Source: Monocercomonoides exilis | Lineage: Eukaryota > Preaxostyla > Oxymonadida > Polymastigidae | Assembly: GCA_001643675.2 (NCBI GenBank) | Contig: LSRY02000004.1 | Coordinates: 2,155,501-2,219,500 of the forward strand | Direction of reading: 5' to 3' | Length of the DNA: 64,000 nucleotides | Shown: one piece after another, positions 29,913 through 41,900 of the stretch | Numbering within the stretch: the first letter of the stretch is position 1 | Layout: each line of letters opens with the position of its first letter | Translations under genes and position numbers: made by a program | The notes under the pieces: model-generated | The model's input: the letters and a program-made list of their open reading frames with translations, nothing else | The model's database searches: none | Told to the model about the DNA's origin: nothing

Positions 29913-32900
29913 TCATCGCAGCAATAACTGCTTTGTTGTTTTCCTGTCTTCCTCTTCTCCTTCACCTTCATCACCATTCCCAACGTCATTTCCATTGTCC
30001 CCATCATCAATAATGATGCTTTCCTCTCCCCCGCTGTGTTCATTTCTCCCATCCGCCTCTTCCAGGTCTATCGCATCTGACACTGTGAGGATCTTCGCCT
30101 CTGCTGGGAAATGCACAAAAAACTCCTTTTTCAGCTCGCTCAGCATCGGCCTCCCCTCCCACCGAGGTGAAAGGCACACACCAATCAGGTTCCCATATGT
30201 TGTGTTCTCCACCACATCCAGCCGAGGTCGCTCTCCCTTCACAATCTTATCTCCAGCAATAACTGCCTCGTACTCCCCAAACGGGATCTGCAGCGTCAGG
30301 CACTCCCACAGCATCATCCCAATCGAGAATGCAACTGACTGTTTTGTCGCACACATGTTCCTGTTCATTAGCAGCTCCGGTGCCTTCCACCGCTTGCACT
30401 CATCCCTGTTGTCTGCCTCATCCTCAAACGCTGACGAGGGTGGTGGAGAGTCGGTAAACCTCTCGCTCATCACCGAAACATTCGATGAGGAAGACGAAAC
30501 AATGGTCAGCGAAGAGATGGACGATGAATCTGAATCGTCAGAAGAAGAGCATTCAGAGCGAAGTGCAACAGCAATGTCCATGTGCTCCGAGAACAGCACA
30601 ATGTGCGGACTCAGATTCTCCAGAGACGAGAGTGGATTGCTCATCTCATCAAATGAGTGCAGCGCAAGATTCGCCACCCAGAACAGCACCTGTGCTCCTG
30701 TCAGCTCCCGCTCCTCAAGATTCCCAATTGGCATCTCCTTCGTCTTGTTCCTTCCATGCATCAGCATGAAAAACGAATCTCGAAAATCAAGAATCAGTTT
30801 CTCATGTGGAGATGAACAGGTCATAGCATCCACCAGATTCGACATTGAAGAGGTGGTTGGACACAGATCTTCTCCTCGAACAAATGTGGAATCTGAATCA
30901 GTCGTTGAAGTGGTTGAAGTGGATGAAATGGATGGAGAAGGTGTTCGCTTTCTTGTTTCCTCTTCCTCATCATCAACCTTCTCCAGCATCCATTGAGGAA
31001 TATTGTCTGAGTCTCTTCCCAAAATGTATTCAGTAGAGCCACTCTCAGACAGAAGATGTTCTGATGACTCAGAATGTCCCAAGCTTTTCTCGTACACCCT
31101 CTTCTTTATCCTCTCTTCATTCTTCTTCTCTGCCTCCCTCTCATCCCTTCTCCACTGCTCTTCAGGTGACATTTCCATCGTCACCATCTCAAATGCCTTC
31201 GGATCCTTCTTCACTGTGTCTTCCACAATCACCTCCAATTCTTCTGTTCTTCTCTTTTGTTTTCTCCATCGTATTGTCACAAGAATGGATATTGCAAGAA
31301 CAATCAATAAAATAATAACAAGTATAATTACAATGATAGGCCAAAATGATTTTTCTTCTTTTGTCTCACTTTTGACGATTTCATTATTTCCATTTTCATC
31401 TTTCTTCTTTTCTGTTTTATTCTTCACCACAAACGATTCTGTTCTTCCTTTCTTTTCGGGGTTGCCAAACAAGATGCAAACAGCCACCTCTGCCCTTTCT
31501 TCAGCCGAAGATATGATCCCTGATGTTATTGAACTGCGAGCTTCGTTCTCACAAACAAATTCATCTTCCTCCAGCAAATACACCTCAATCGAGCTGACTT
31601 CTTCAATTGTTGATGTAATTTGGAACGACAGATTGCATGGCAGAAGAAGGTTTCCTCTGAACGTCAGCTCCGTTCTCCCTCCTTTTTCTTCTGTTTCCAC
31701 TCTTTCCAATGCTGGGATGAACAATTCAGATGCTCTTTCTGAAGCCATTCCAGACAGCTCACACCCCTCATTCAGGATCCACAGCGATGTGTTTGGAAGC
31801 AACCCATCTCCTCCTTTCAAGCTCTCCATCGCCAGCTGCCCTTTGCCTTCACAGATGATGTTTCGTCTGGCTGAAGGGAATCCATCAATAGCTTTGCTAT
31901 TCCCATAATATTCGCCTTTCTCCACACTCACCTCCCCACCACAAATCGACATTCCTCCTTCTGATGAATTCACAACCGCTGTGTCCTTCATTGCTGCTCT
32001 TGTTCCAGCAAAATCAACCAGTGACCCATTCCATCGGCAGATCTCCTCCTGCTGCGTGTTCCTCTTTTCATCGCTTTTATTGTTCCCTTTCCATCCATCA
32101 AACAAACACTTGTCGATCGTTGCATTCGTGCACAACGACAACGACACAATGCTCCCTCTCTGAGTGCTTAATAAGCAGGAAACAAACGAGCAATTGTCGA
32201 TGTCCACTTCATTTGCTGCATTAAACGAAAGCATCGGATGTCTTCCCGAAACATTTATGCTCGTGAAAGACGAAGATACAATCTGCACAACAGAGTCTTC
32301 TCCACATTCTGCCAAACTTCCTTCAAAACTTGACTCTGAGAAGGACGAAGAAGTTATCTTCATATTTCCAGAGCTCGCAACACGAAACATCGGAGACGCG
32401 AATGCCAAGAAGGACACAGAAACCTCATAAGCTGTGCACTTGCAGCCATTGGCAGAAATAAGACAAAATGGAACAGCTTGAGCAGAACCATCACTTTCTG
32501 AGGTGAATGCACAGCAGCTCAGTTCAAGAACGCCTGTTTCTGGGCAAAGAAATGCTGAATGGAAAGACACAAATTCCTCTCCAAAAACAAAGCGAAGATA
32601 GCTCAGTGACACAGAACCAGCTGTCGATATGAGCGCCAATTCGTGCTGGAGAATATTTGAATGCACTTCAATGACGCATTGCGCCTTTGTTCGAGATGCC
32701 AGCCCCATTTCAACCATCTTCGCTTCGCCCCCAAGATACGATGCTTTGTCCACAAACATTTGGCTCACAAAATTATTCGACAGATGAAGAAGACCATAAT
32801 CAATCGAAAGACACGGCAGATATTGCGTCCCGCATTGTCTGTCATCTTTCCCATTTCTCGACGGATCAGAGCTGACAATGATCGTGTCTGCTCGATAAAT

Positions 32901-35900
32901 CGTGATGAAATCAAGAAGATTCGTGTCTGCTGTGTGATCGGTCTTGTCAATCCCAAAAATCGCTTTCGCTTTGTCTGTCACTTTCTCAACATCAAACCCA
33001 AACTGCGTTTCGTTGATTTGTGCAGTGATGTTGTGGCATTCAATGAAGATGTCGTTCCCAACAAACGCTGTATTCGCTATAAAGCTCACTCGGCTGAACA
33101 GGAAATCCAGTTTTCCTGCTGTTGCTGCTGCCAAATAAACTCCTCCCCCTTTTCCGTTGCTCGAGCAGCAGCATCGCGTGACTGTCGAATCGCTCATCTT
33201 GAACGAGCTTTCAGACAAAAGTGAAACAAGTACGACTCCTCCTTTCATGCTGCACTCAGCCTTAACATCGCTGAACACCGTCTTATCCACTTTCAGATCA
33301 ACTTTGTTGATCCCAGAAAATACAACACCCGACCCATCGTCAACACGCGCAATGGAAGAGAACGTCGATCCGTTTATTCGAAAATCACATCTCCAGTTGC
33401 TATTTTGCTTTGTCTCCTGCCCGATTGACGAAGAAAGCGAAAAAATACTTCCATCTGACAGATTCAGCGATGATACCGATAAGCTCGTGAAGGAACACAA
33501 CTGCGCCATATTATTCACTGCAAATATGTTCTCAGCAAAGTTGGAGGAGCTTATTGTCAGATCATCAACAGCCAGCTCTCCTCCTTCAACTGTCACAAAC
33601 CGCACTTTGCTCAAATCCTCCATCAGCCCTTTCGATTCAAACGAGCACATCCTCACAAGAAGGATGCCTTCCTTGCTGTGAACAATGGAGCTTGCTGAGC
33701 CATCAAAATGCTCTGCAACCCTCAGGCTCATCCTCTCCAGCGACAATCTCACAGCATTGGTCAGAAACGGCTCTCCATCGTTGATTGTTTTGTTCTGGAA
33801 CTCGACCACAGCCTTTCTCACTTCGTCAGGCGACGCTGAATATGAAGCTATTGTGTAATTCGACACAATAAATGCATCACGCACAAAAGTCGAACCATCA
33901 ACTGTTATTACCTTTGACGGAGAAGATCGCTCTATTTGCGCCATCCCTTTCCAGAACGATTCGCACGGATCATCTTCGCTTCCACATCTGGCAATGTCGA
34001 ACCCATTCGAAGAGACAAAAATCGTATTGTTCTTGTACCCACACAAAAACCGCAAAAGATCGGTGTCGTGATGCACTGCATCACTTCCACAGAAGAGCGT
34101 GTGTTCCATCTTGGATTTTTCAGCAAGAAACACAAAAGTGCTCTTTGTGACTGTTCGATTCAGGTCGCTCGATGCAATAAATACGTTCTTCCCAATCATG
34201 GCTTCGTTACCTGCCAGAATTATTTCGCTTCCAAAAACAAAAGGTGCAGGAAGCAGAGATTCTGAACACTTCACAAAGAATGCTCCCCCTCTTCCATTTC
34301 CTGCACACGAGCATCCCTCTGCTGTCGTTCCGTTAATGCTCAGCGATTCTTCCTCTGTCAGCTCCACCCTCGCCACTCCACCCTCGCCACTGGATGCAGA
34401 CGCAATGTTGGTGAAGTTCATTCCTTTGATCAGAACAGAGGAAGACAAATCGAGCGGAACCACGCCAGACGAGAAAGATGGCAAAGTGCAGTCTGCCAAT
34501 TCCACCTGCCCTTTCGCAGACGAAATCAAGATGTAATCAATGCAAGATCCAGACGAACACTCAAACACACAGCCCTTCACTGCCAACTGGGCTTCCGAGG
34601 CGCTGGGCGGATTAAGTCTCAGCAGATTCTGAACAGGAGGTGCGAACGAAGGCGGGATGGAAAGCAACATGTTTTGAATGGACAGACTTTTTGCGCTCAA
34701 AAATATGGAATCCAAAGTGCACAACTCCAGGTCACTCTTCACGACAATCGACGATCGGGCGCTTCCATATCCCGGGATGATAGAAAACGAGCTCACATCG
34801 TAGGTGTCTTGCACAACTGTCGAAGCATCCACAGTCAAAAGCTTTTGATCTGATCCCGTCTTGTCCATGTTCGTGTATCCTCTCCAGAAGGTGTTGCACG
34901 GATACTCGTCGCTCCCACACCCCAAATAATCACGCCCTGCAGCAGACACATGAATGCTCGAGGATTGCAGCTGCAACAAAAACAGCGTCAGGTTGACTGC
35001 TTCCTTGTTTGTGATCACCTCGTCTCTTCCAAATAAATCAACAATCAATTCGCCTTCCTCATTCACCAAAGGAAACTGAAACCTCGATTGCAGGACTGTA
35101 CGATTCAGGTCAGCACATGCAACAAACATGTCTTTGCCATGATGCGCTTTGTTTCCAAGGAAATGCAACGATGAGAATTCGATTGCTTCATCCAGATCTT
35201 GGCTCAATTGCACGAAAATGGCTCCTCCGTTTTTCGCTTCTTCGTCTGCCGAGTTGTTGCTGAATGAAACATCAGCAATCGAAAGTCTGTAATTCTTCGA
35301 GAAAATCAAATTAACTGCCCCGCCGTTGTCTTTTTCTGAAGAGCAATTCGCAAATGACGAGGTATTTGCGATCTCAACCTCCAACGCATTTTCCCAGTGC
35401 ACAACACTTCCAGACTCTGACGAGCATTCGCTGATATGAGTGTTGTTGATTGCAATGCATGTTCCTTTCATCCCTCCAATCAGACTTTTCTTGCTTGTGC
35501 ATATCGAGGCAAAAGTGCAGCCACTGATAATCAAGGAACCAGACTGCATCACACAGATCGCTTGATCCGCCTCAAACACCAGCTCCGAAAATGTCACAGA
35601 CGTCAGAGTTATCGTGCTTCCCTTTCCGCACAAGATGCTCTGCTTTATGTTGGAGATTTGAGCATTCGCACTTTTTGAGACATCACACGAAATCAGGAAT
35701 ATGCTCCCCACTTTCCCAACAATCAGCGAGTCTTGCAGGCTCTCAGCGCTTGTGGCAAAAGCAAAGCGGACATTCTGGATGGTCAGCTGAGTCGACAAGT
35801 CTCCGTCGCTCACGCATATGCACCCGCCACCATCCACAATCATGTCTGATTTCACAGATTCCCCTCTGATCGTCAGCGACGAAAGATTCTGCTTGATTTC

Positions 35901-38900
35901 CCCTTCCAGCTTTGCCGATGATGTGATGTGCAGAATGTTCTTTTCTGTTCCCAACTGCGTGAACCCAAAACTCAATTCCTTGCAAGGCTTGACGCTGCTT
36001 CCGCATCCTGCTTCAACCTGCCCCAGCCCGTCGTCAACAAACACAATATCGTCGACTGACGGAAACAAAAACCTCAGAAGCGACATGTTCATTTCTGCAT
36101 CGCTCGGATCCAGCACCCACATCGTCTTTTCAAACTCGCTCCCATCTTTCGCAGACCCGCTCCAGAGCAACGGGTTGATCATCCTCCGCGGAAGCTGGCA
36201 CACAAGATACACATCCTTCCCCAGCAGCGCATCGTTGTTGTTGAATTCGTCCGACTTCATCGAATACGTCAAGTCCACATCTGAAAACGTCAGGTGCAGA
36301 CCCCCTCCCAGCCCGTCAATCCCCGGCACCCTGCTTTCATTCACACAGTTCTTCTCAAACAGAAACGTTCCTCTTTTCGCCACCGAAATAAGCATGCTTC
36401 CTCCTTTTGTTCCTGTATGGTAGCACATAACCTTGGCAAAGTTGCATTCCTTGATCTCAATGCGCTTTTCGCTGTCCACCTCTCCCACAACCACTCCTCC
36501 GTTTCCTTCTGTTCTGTTCACCTCGCTGAAGTTGCTCTTCTTCAGAGTCAGCGAAGCTCCTCCCTTCACACAAATCGCTGTCTGCCTCAGAAGGGATGTC
36601 GAGTTTATCGTCGAATTCTCGATTTGAGCTGCCGATGCCGAAGACACAAAAATCACTCCGCCGCTTTCACATGTTGTGTTGACACTTTCCAGATGCAGCT
36701 TGTCAAACACTCCGCTTGCTTGTGCGCCAACCAGCTCAATCGCTGGCGCTTCATTGAATTCCATGGAGTTCAGATTAAACTCAGCCAGCTTCACACTTCC
36801 CGAAGTTATCAGCAAAAACCGATAGCTTGGATTGCCGCTTTGCATCACCATGCTGCACCCCTCAACAACCAACTTCGATCCAGCACAAAGAATAAGGCTC
36901 TTCCTCTGAACATGCAAAAACTCACACGGAGCACAAAATTCAAGCCAGCTGATTGCAACTTCGTTCTGCGTAATCACAAGTCCATCTCCGCTCTCTCTGC
37001 CATCTGCCGCGATGTTCACTCTTTCAGGCTTCGAAACACCTTTGATGACCATCGGCATTGCGCACAATACAAGCTTGTCAGCAATCGAAAAATTAGGCTC
37101 AAGGCAAACAGCTGCCACACCACTCGCAAAACGGTTTTCTGCTGCGTATACGATGGAGGAGCACGGATACCACGAAAAACCACACGACTGATAATCAGCC
37201 CCTTCCTCGCTGTTAACAAACACAGGCGATGTCCAATTTGACAGAAACGAAACAAGCGGAACGTGCTTGTCTGCGTTCCTGTCGAATCCCACAAACTCGT
37301 TGTGCTTCTCCTTGCTCACATCGCACTCAACTGCAAAACGCCGTTGTGTGACAATTCTGCTCAAATCGTCTCCCTCAACGAAGATATTCTCTCCTCTCTC
37401 CTCTGCTTCGTTCTTTTCTGTTTCTGCTCCGAAAATCGTGTGGCAAATCACATAATCAAACACCTCGCCGCTGAATCTGATGGAAATCCCTCCGCCATTG
37501 CCTCCATTTCCGTTGCCTTTTTTAGCTGCACAGCTCTTAAAGACGGAGTTCAACTCCTCTTTCCCAATTTCGAGATGCCCTGTTCCTGACACACTCAACC
37601 CCAGCCCTCCCCCACAGCCGTCCTCTGTGCAGCAATCGAGAAACACCACCCCTTCCAGCACCATTCGGCATCCATCTCCCACAACCCCTTCAACAGCCCC
37701 GCCTTGCCCTTCCGATCGGACAATCTCAGAGAAGGTTGTGTTGCTCACACACAACACTGCTCCATTCTCATCAAAGATCATTGGGGATGCTGATGCCATT
37801 GAAGAAGAAAAGTGGCTTTTGTTGACATTCATCGCCCCAGTCGAAGAATACTTCATTATTTCTCCATTTGCACTGGACGTGACATTTTCAAACATCATGC
37901 TCATTATTTCACATGCTCCTGACTCGTTCACCACAACAGCTGCGCCTGCCGAGAATTGCACGTTGCTCATGACGAATCCATTCACCGCCAGTTTTCCAGC
38001 TTTGGCTGCAAACAAACAATAGGAGATTGAGGAGACCCCAGATTCTGGCTGGCACTCACAGTTTTCGATTTCAAGCACTCCATTGGAATCTGCAACGGAA
38101 AATACTGCACTTTTCGTCGAATGAAGAGAAGACACCATCTCGATGAAGAAACACGAAAAGAACACTGCTGCTCTGACCTCCATCACAGACGTCGTTTGCG
38201 TCTCGTTTCCCTCCATTTTCAGTCTTGTCTTCGTTTCAAGACCAGAAATGCTGTATCCCTTTGCATCACTCAGCACACAGCTTTCTCCAACAGCATATTC
38301 GCTTGGTATCGTGACAGCTTTCTTTCTTCCTGGCAGCCGAGCAAATGAGAAGTCGAGTGTCCGGCATCCAAAGTCAACATACCCGCAGACAGGCACATCG
38401 CTTCCCTCGGCCGAGACGCAAACAGCATCACCAAGCACTCGGAAATAGCACACAAGAGGAATCATAGCATTTACCCATTTCTCGTCAACTCCCACACACG
38501 AAGCAGTAGAAAACGGATTCTGCTCATCGTAGAAGCAGAACGACTCCCTGTTGACGCTCGATGCAAGGTCAGGAGAAGACACAAAAATATCATTCCCGCA
38601 CTTCGCTTTGTTGGGAAGCTCATCCGAAAAAGAAGGCGCATCAATCGCAAACGATGCATCAGTCTGCAGAACAAACAACGAAATGCCTCCACCGAATCCA
38701 CTCAGCATTTCTGAAGGCGCTGTGCACGATAAAAAGCTTGTCGAATTAATCAACAGCTCGCAGCTGCTTTTCAGAGAAGCAAATATTCCCCCTCCCGACT
38801 GCCCATCATTCTGCACTGAACATCCCTGAAACGAGCAATTGAAAACTGTCACACAATGAAGCACATCCTCTCCTGCTGCAAAATCGATGCACGACCCGTT

Positions 38901-41900
38901 TCCGTTCGAAAGGCTCACATCTGCAAATGAAGAGCATCCAACATACAACGAGCCACAGTTTTCACTGTGTATCACCCCGCGCTTCGCAAGAGAGAACCCG
39001 CCAAACGAACAGTTGGTGATGTTGGCCAGCCCAGACGAGCTCGTCTCAACGAAGCTCTGAGGACCGGTTGTCGCAATGCTCGACAGATTTGCACCAAACA
39101 AATTGCACACCACACTTCCACTCAGCAGAAGCATTGGCGCACTGAACGAAAGCGCTTGGTCAGCAGCCACCGACAGCGAAGCGACTGTCAGCACCCCACC
39201 AGATGCCATCACAGCTGTGTATTCAATGGACTCAGTCTCAGATGTCTTTCCAATCGAGCAGCTGGTTAACGAAAGAGTCGCACTTTGCAACGATATGAAC
39301 GATGCCCTGTTCCCAATCGAATGGCTCAGCAAAAACGTTATGTTCGCAAATGTTGCTGGAACGGACACCGAAACAAGCATTTCGCGACTTTTGACCGAAG
39401 AAGAGCCCACTTCCGTTGCCTGCCCCTGCGAAGCAGCACCAAAAACATACGACTGCGAAGCCAACGTCAGCTCCTTCAAAAATGCAAATGATGGCAGCAG
39501 ACTCAACTCGCAAGCAGAATTCGCAAACCGAAAGGCAGCTGCGCCTTCGACTGTTCGACACGGATAATCTTTGTATCCGCAGAACGTGTCATCTGCATCG
39601 CTCTCGCTTCCAGACACATACGCTGGCGATGAAAATGTCCGCAAATACAACACCAAAGGAATCACCTTGCTGCGATCCCCCGCATCATATCCGCTCAGCT
39701 CATCCAAATCTGCCAGCTCCACCCCTGTTTGAGGCTTGAACGCAAACGAAGACGCCTTCACCAACGATGGCAGATTGCTCCCATCCACAAACACATTCTT
39801 CCCTTTCCAAGCTCTGCAGCCCCTGAACGAAATGCTCTTCAATATAAAATCATTGGCTCCTTGATCGAAAAGAAGATACAACGCTCCGCCCTTTCCTTTG
39901 TTTTCGCTGTTGGGCGCGCTGCATTCTTCAAAGCCAACTTCGCTCGTCTGCCCAATTCGCAGTTGACTTCCGCTGCCCAAACACAAGCCAAACACCCCTC
40001 CATTTTCAGCTGAACTCGTGCAGTTTCTGAAAGTGATGTTCGAAATCGCAAGAACCTCTCCATCGCCCAGTGTTTTGCCAATGATCGTGCCGTTTCCTCT
40101 GCTTCGGGCAATGTCGCACACGCTGCCTCCTTCAAACAAAAGCAAGCTTGCAGACTCCTTCTGAAACAGTCCGCACTCTTGAAGAGAAAAGCCGCGTATT
40201 TCGCAGAGTGTCAGGTTGACGCTTCCTCCAAGAAGAGAAAACTGCGAATGCTCCAACACTCGATTTGTTGAATCTGCAGAGATTTCGCATTGCACCAGGT
40301 TCAGCTTCCCTTCTGCTTTTGAAACCAAAAACAGTGAGGATTCCAGCGACACGCCTGTGTCCACAACAATCGAAAAATCAGTCACGGTGAAAGAGCCTGT
40401 TGTGATCGTGACCAGCCAGCCATCCAAGTTTTTGGAGGTGATCGTCGGTCGATCTCCACTTCCTTTTATCCAAGTTTCCACCGTTTGCCCGTTTATCGCA
40501 ATCGAAGTCTCCAAATGGTTCACCCTCGAAACATACACTTTTTGCAGCTCTGGCTGAAGCCATCTGGTTATCGCAAAGCCGATTGTCTTGCATTCTCGTC
40601 CAACATTTCCACAGACAATGTTATCTTCTTTTGATGGATCCACATGAATTGACGAAGTATCAGCTGTTTGAATCCAGTTTTCTTTTGGTTCATATGCCGT
40701 GCAAGCCCAATCAGAAGGATAAGTACAATATGCAATTCTCTTCTCCAATGATGTGGAAAAGCAAGTTGTGAAGTTGTCGGCAACATAAAATGTCAAATTG
40801 GATGTTCTAATTACAATATCTGTTCCTATGTTATTTTCGCATGTGTTTTGATCAAAATACAAAAAGCTAATATTCATCTGAAATGCATGTTCATTAAGAG
40901 TTCCAACAAGTAAGGCTCCTGCATACATTGCGCTTGAGCATTCTTGGAACAAACAATTTGAAAGCGACATGCTGTTGCAATTGTTATTCCAAAAGCCAAT
41001 CGAACCACCATAATACTTGTTAGACTTATTGCGATAGAAAGTGCACGAACTAATAATAATTGCGGATATTTGATTCATAATGTCAAATGCTCCATAATGC
41101 AGCCCTTCGTTTTCAATAAAAGTCGAATCTGTAATTGAAATATCTCCAGCAGATTTCGAATAAATGTACATTGCACCCCCATAACTTGATGCACATGAAT
41201 TATTTTTAAACGAGGAATTGGAAATATTTATGAATCCTGATCCAGTTGCCGATATCGCACCACCTCCCAAATCGCCTGTATTGTATGTACTACTTTTACA
41301 ACTCAAAAATGTTGTTCTTTCAATGGTTAGCGTCGCATTTCCGGTAATCAGCACTGCTGCTCCATCATAAACCTCACTCACAACGGTAAACAACGAATCA
41401 CGAAGAACAACATTTCCAGAAGAGTTCACCTGTCTGGTGTTGTTGGCCTGTACCCTGCTTGTGACAAAACTGCAATTGAAAGACAAGTAATGGTGGAAGG
41501 TGTGATATCCATCAAAAATGCATCCGCAATCCGCACCAGCAACTTCGTTAAATGATGAAGACTCCGCTTCAATCATGCCAATCCCATTTCCAATGAATTC
41601 TCTTTCTTCTACGAGCCCTGTTCCTCGCATCGCTTCGGGCTTGTGGGTGATGTTTTCAAAATGGCATTCGTCCACAGCAACCGATTCCATCTTCCCAGCA
41701 CTCAGAAAAGGATTCATCGAGTTCACAGAAAACGAATGCATTGCACTCCTTTTCAGATGGATTCTCGAGGAATGTGCCAGCGAGTTCGACAAAACAAATC
41801 CACATGCGACGTTTGGTGTTGAACACAAAAATGAAATATTTTCGAGTCTCAGCAGCCCTCCAAACGAATCACAGAAATTGTCTGAGTTCCAATTTCTCCA

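Noticed and set aside
29995-30996. A 333-codon plus-strand frame opposite the receptor tail
   Set aside because: It is the antisense of the receptor's cytoplasmic region; composition is dominated by complements of Ser, Glu and Asp codons and no domain is visible.
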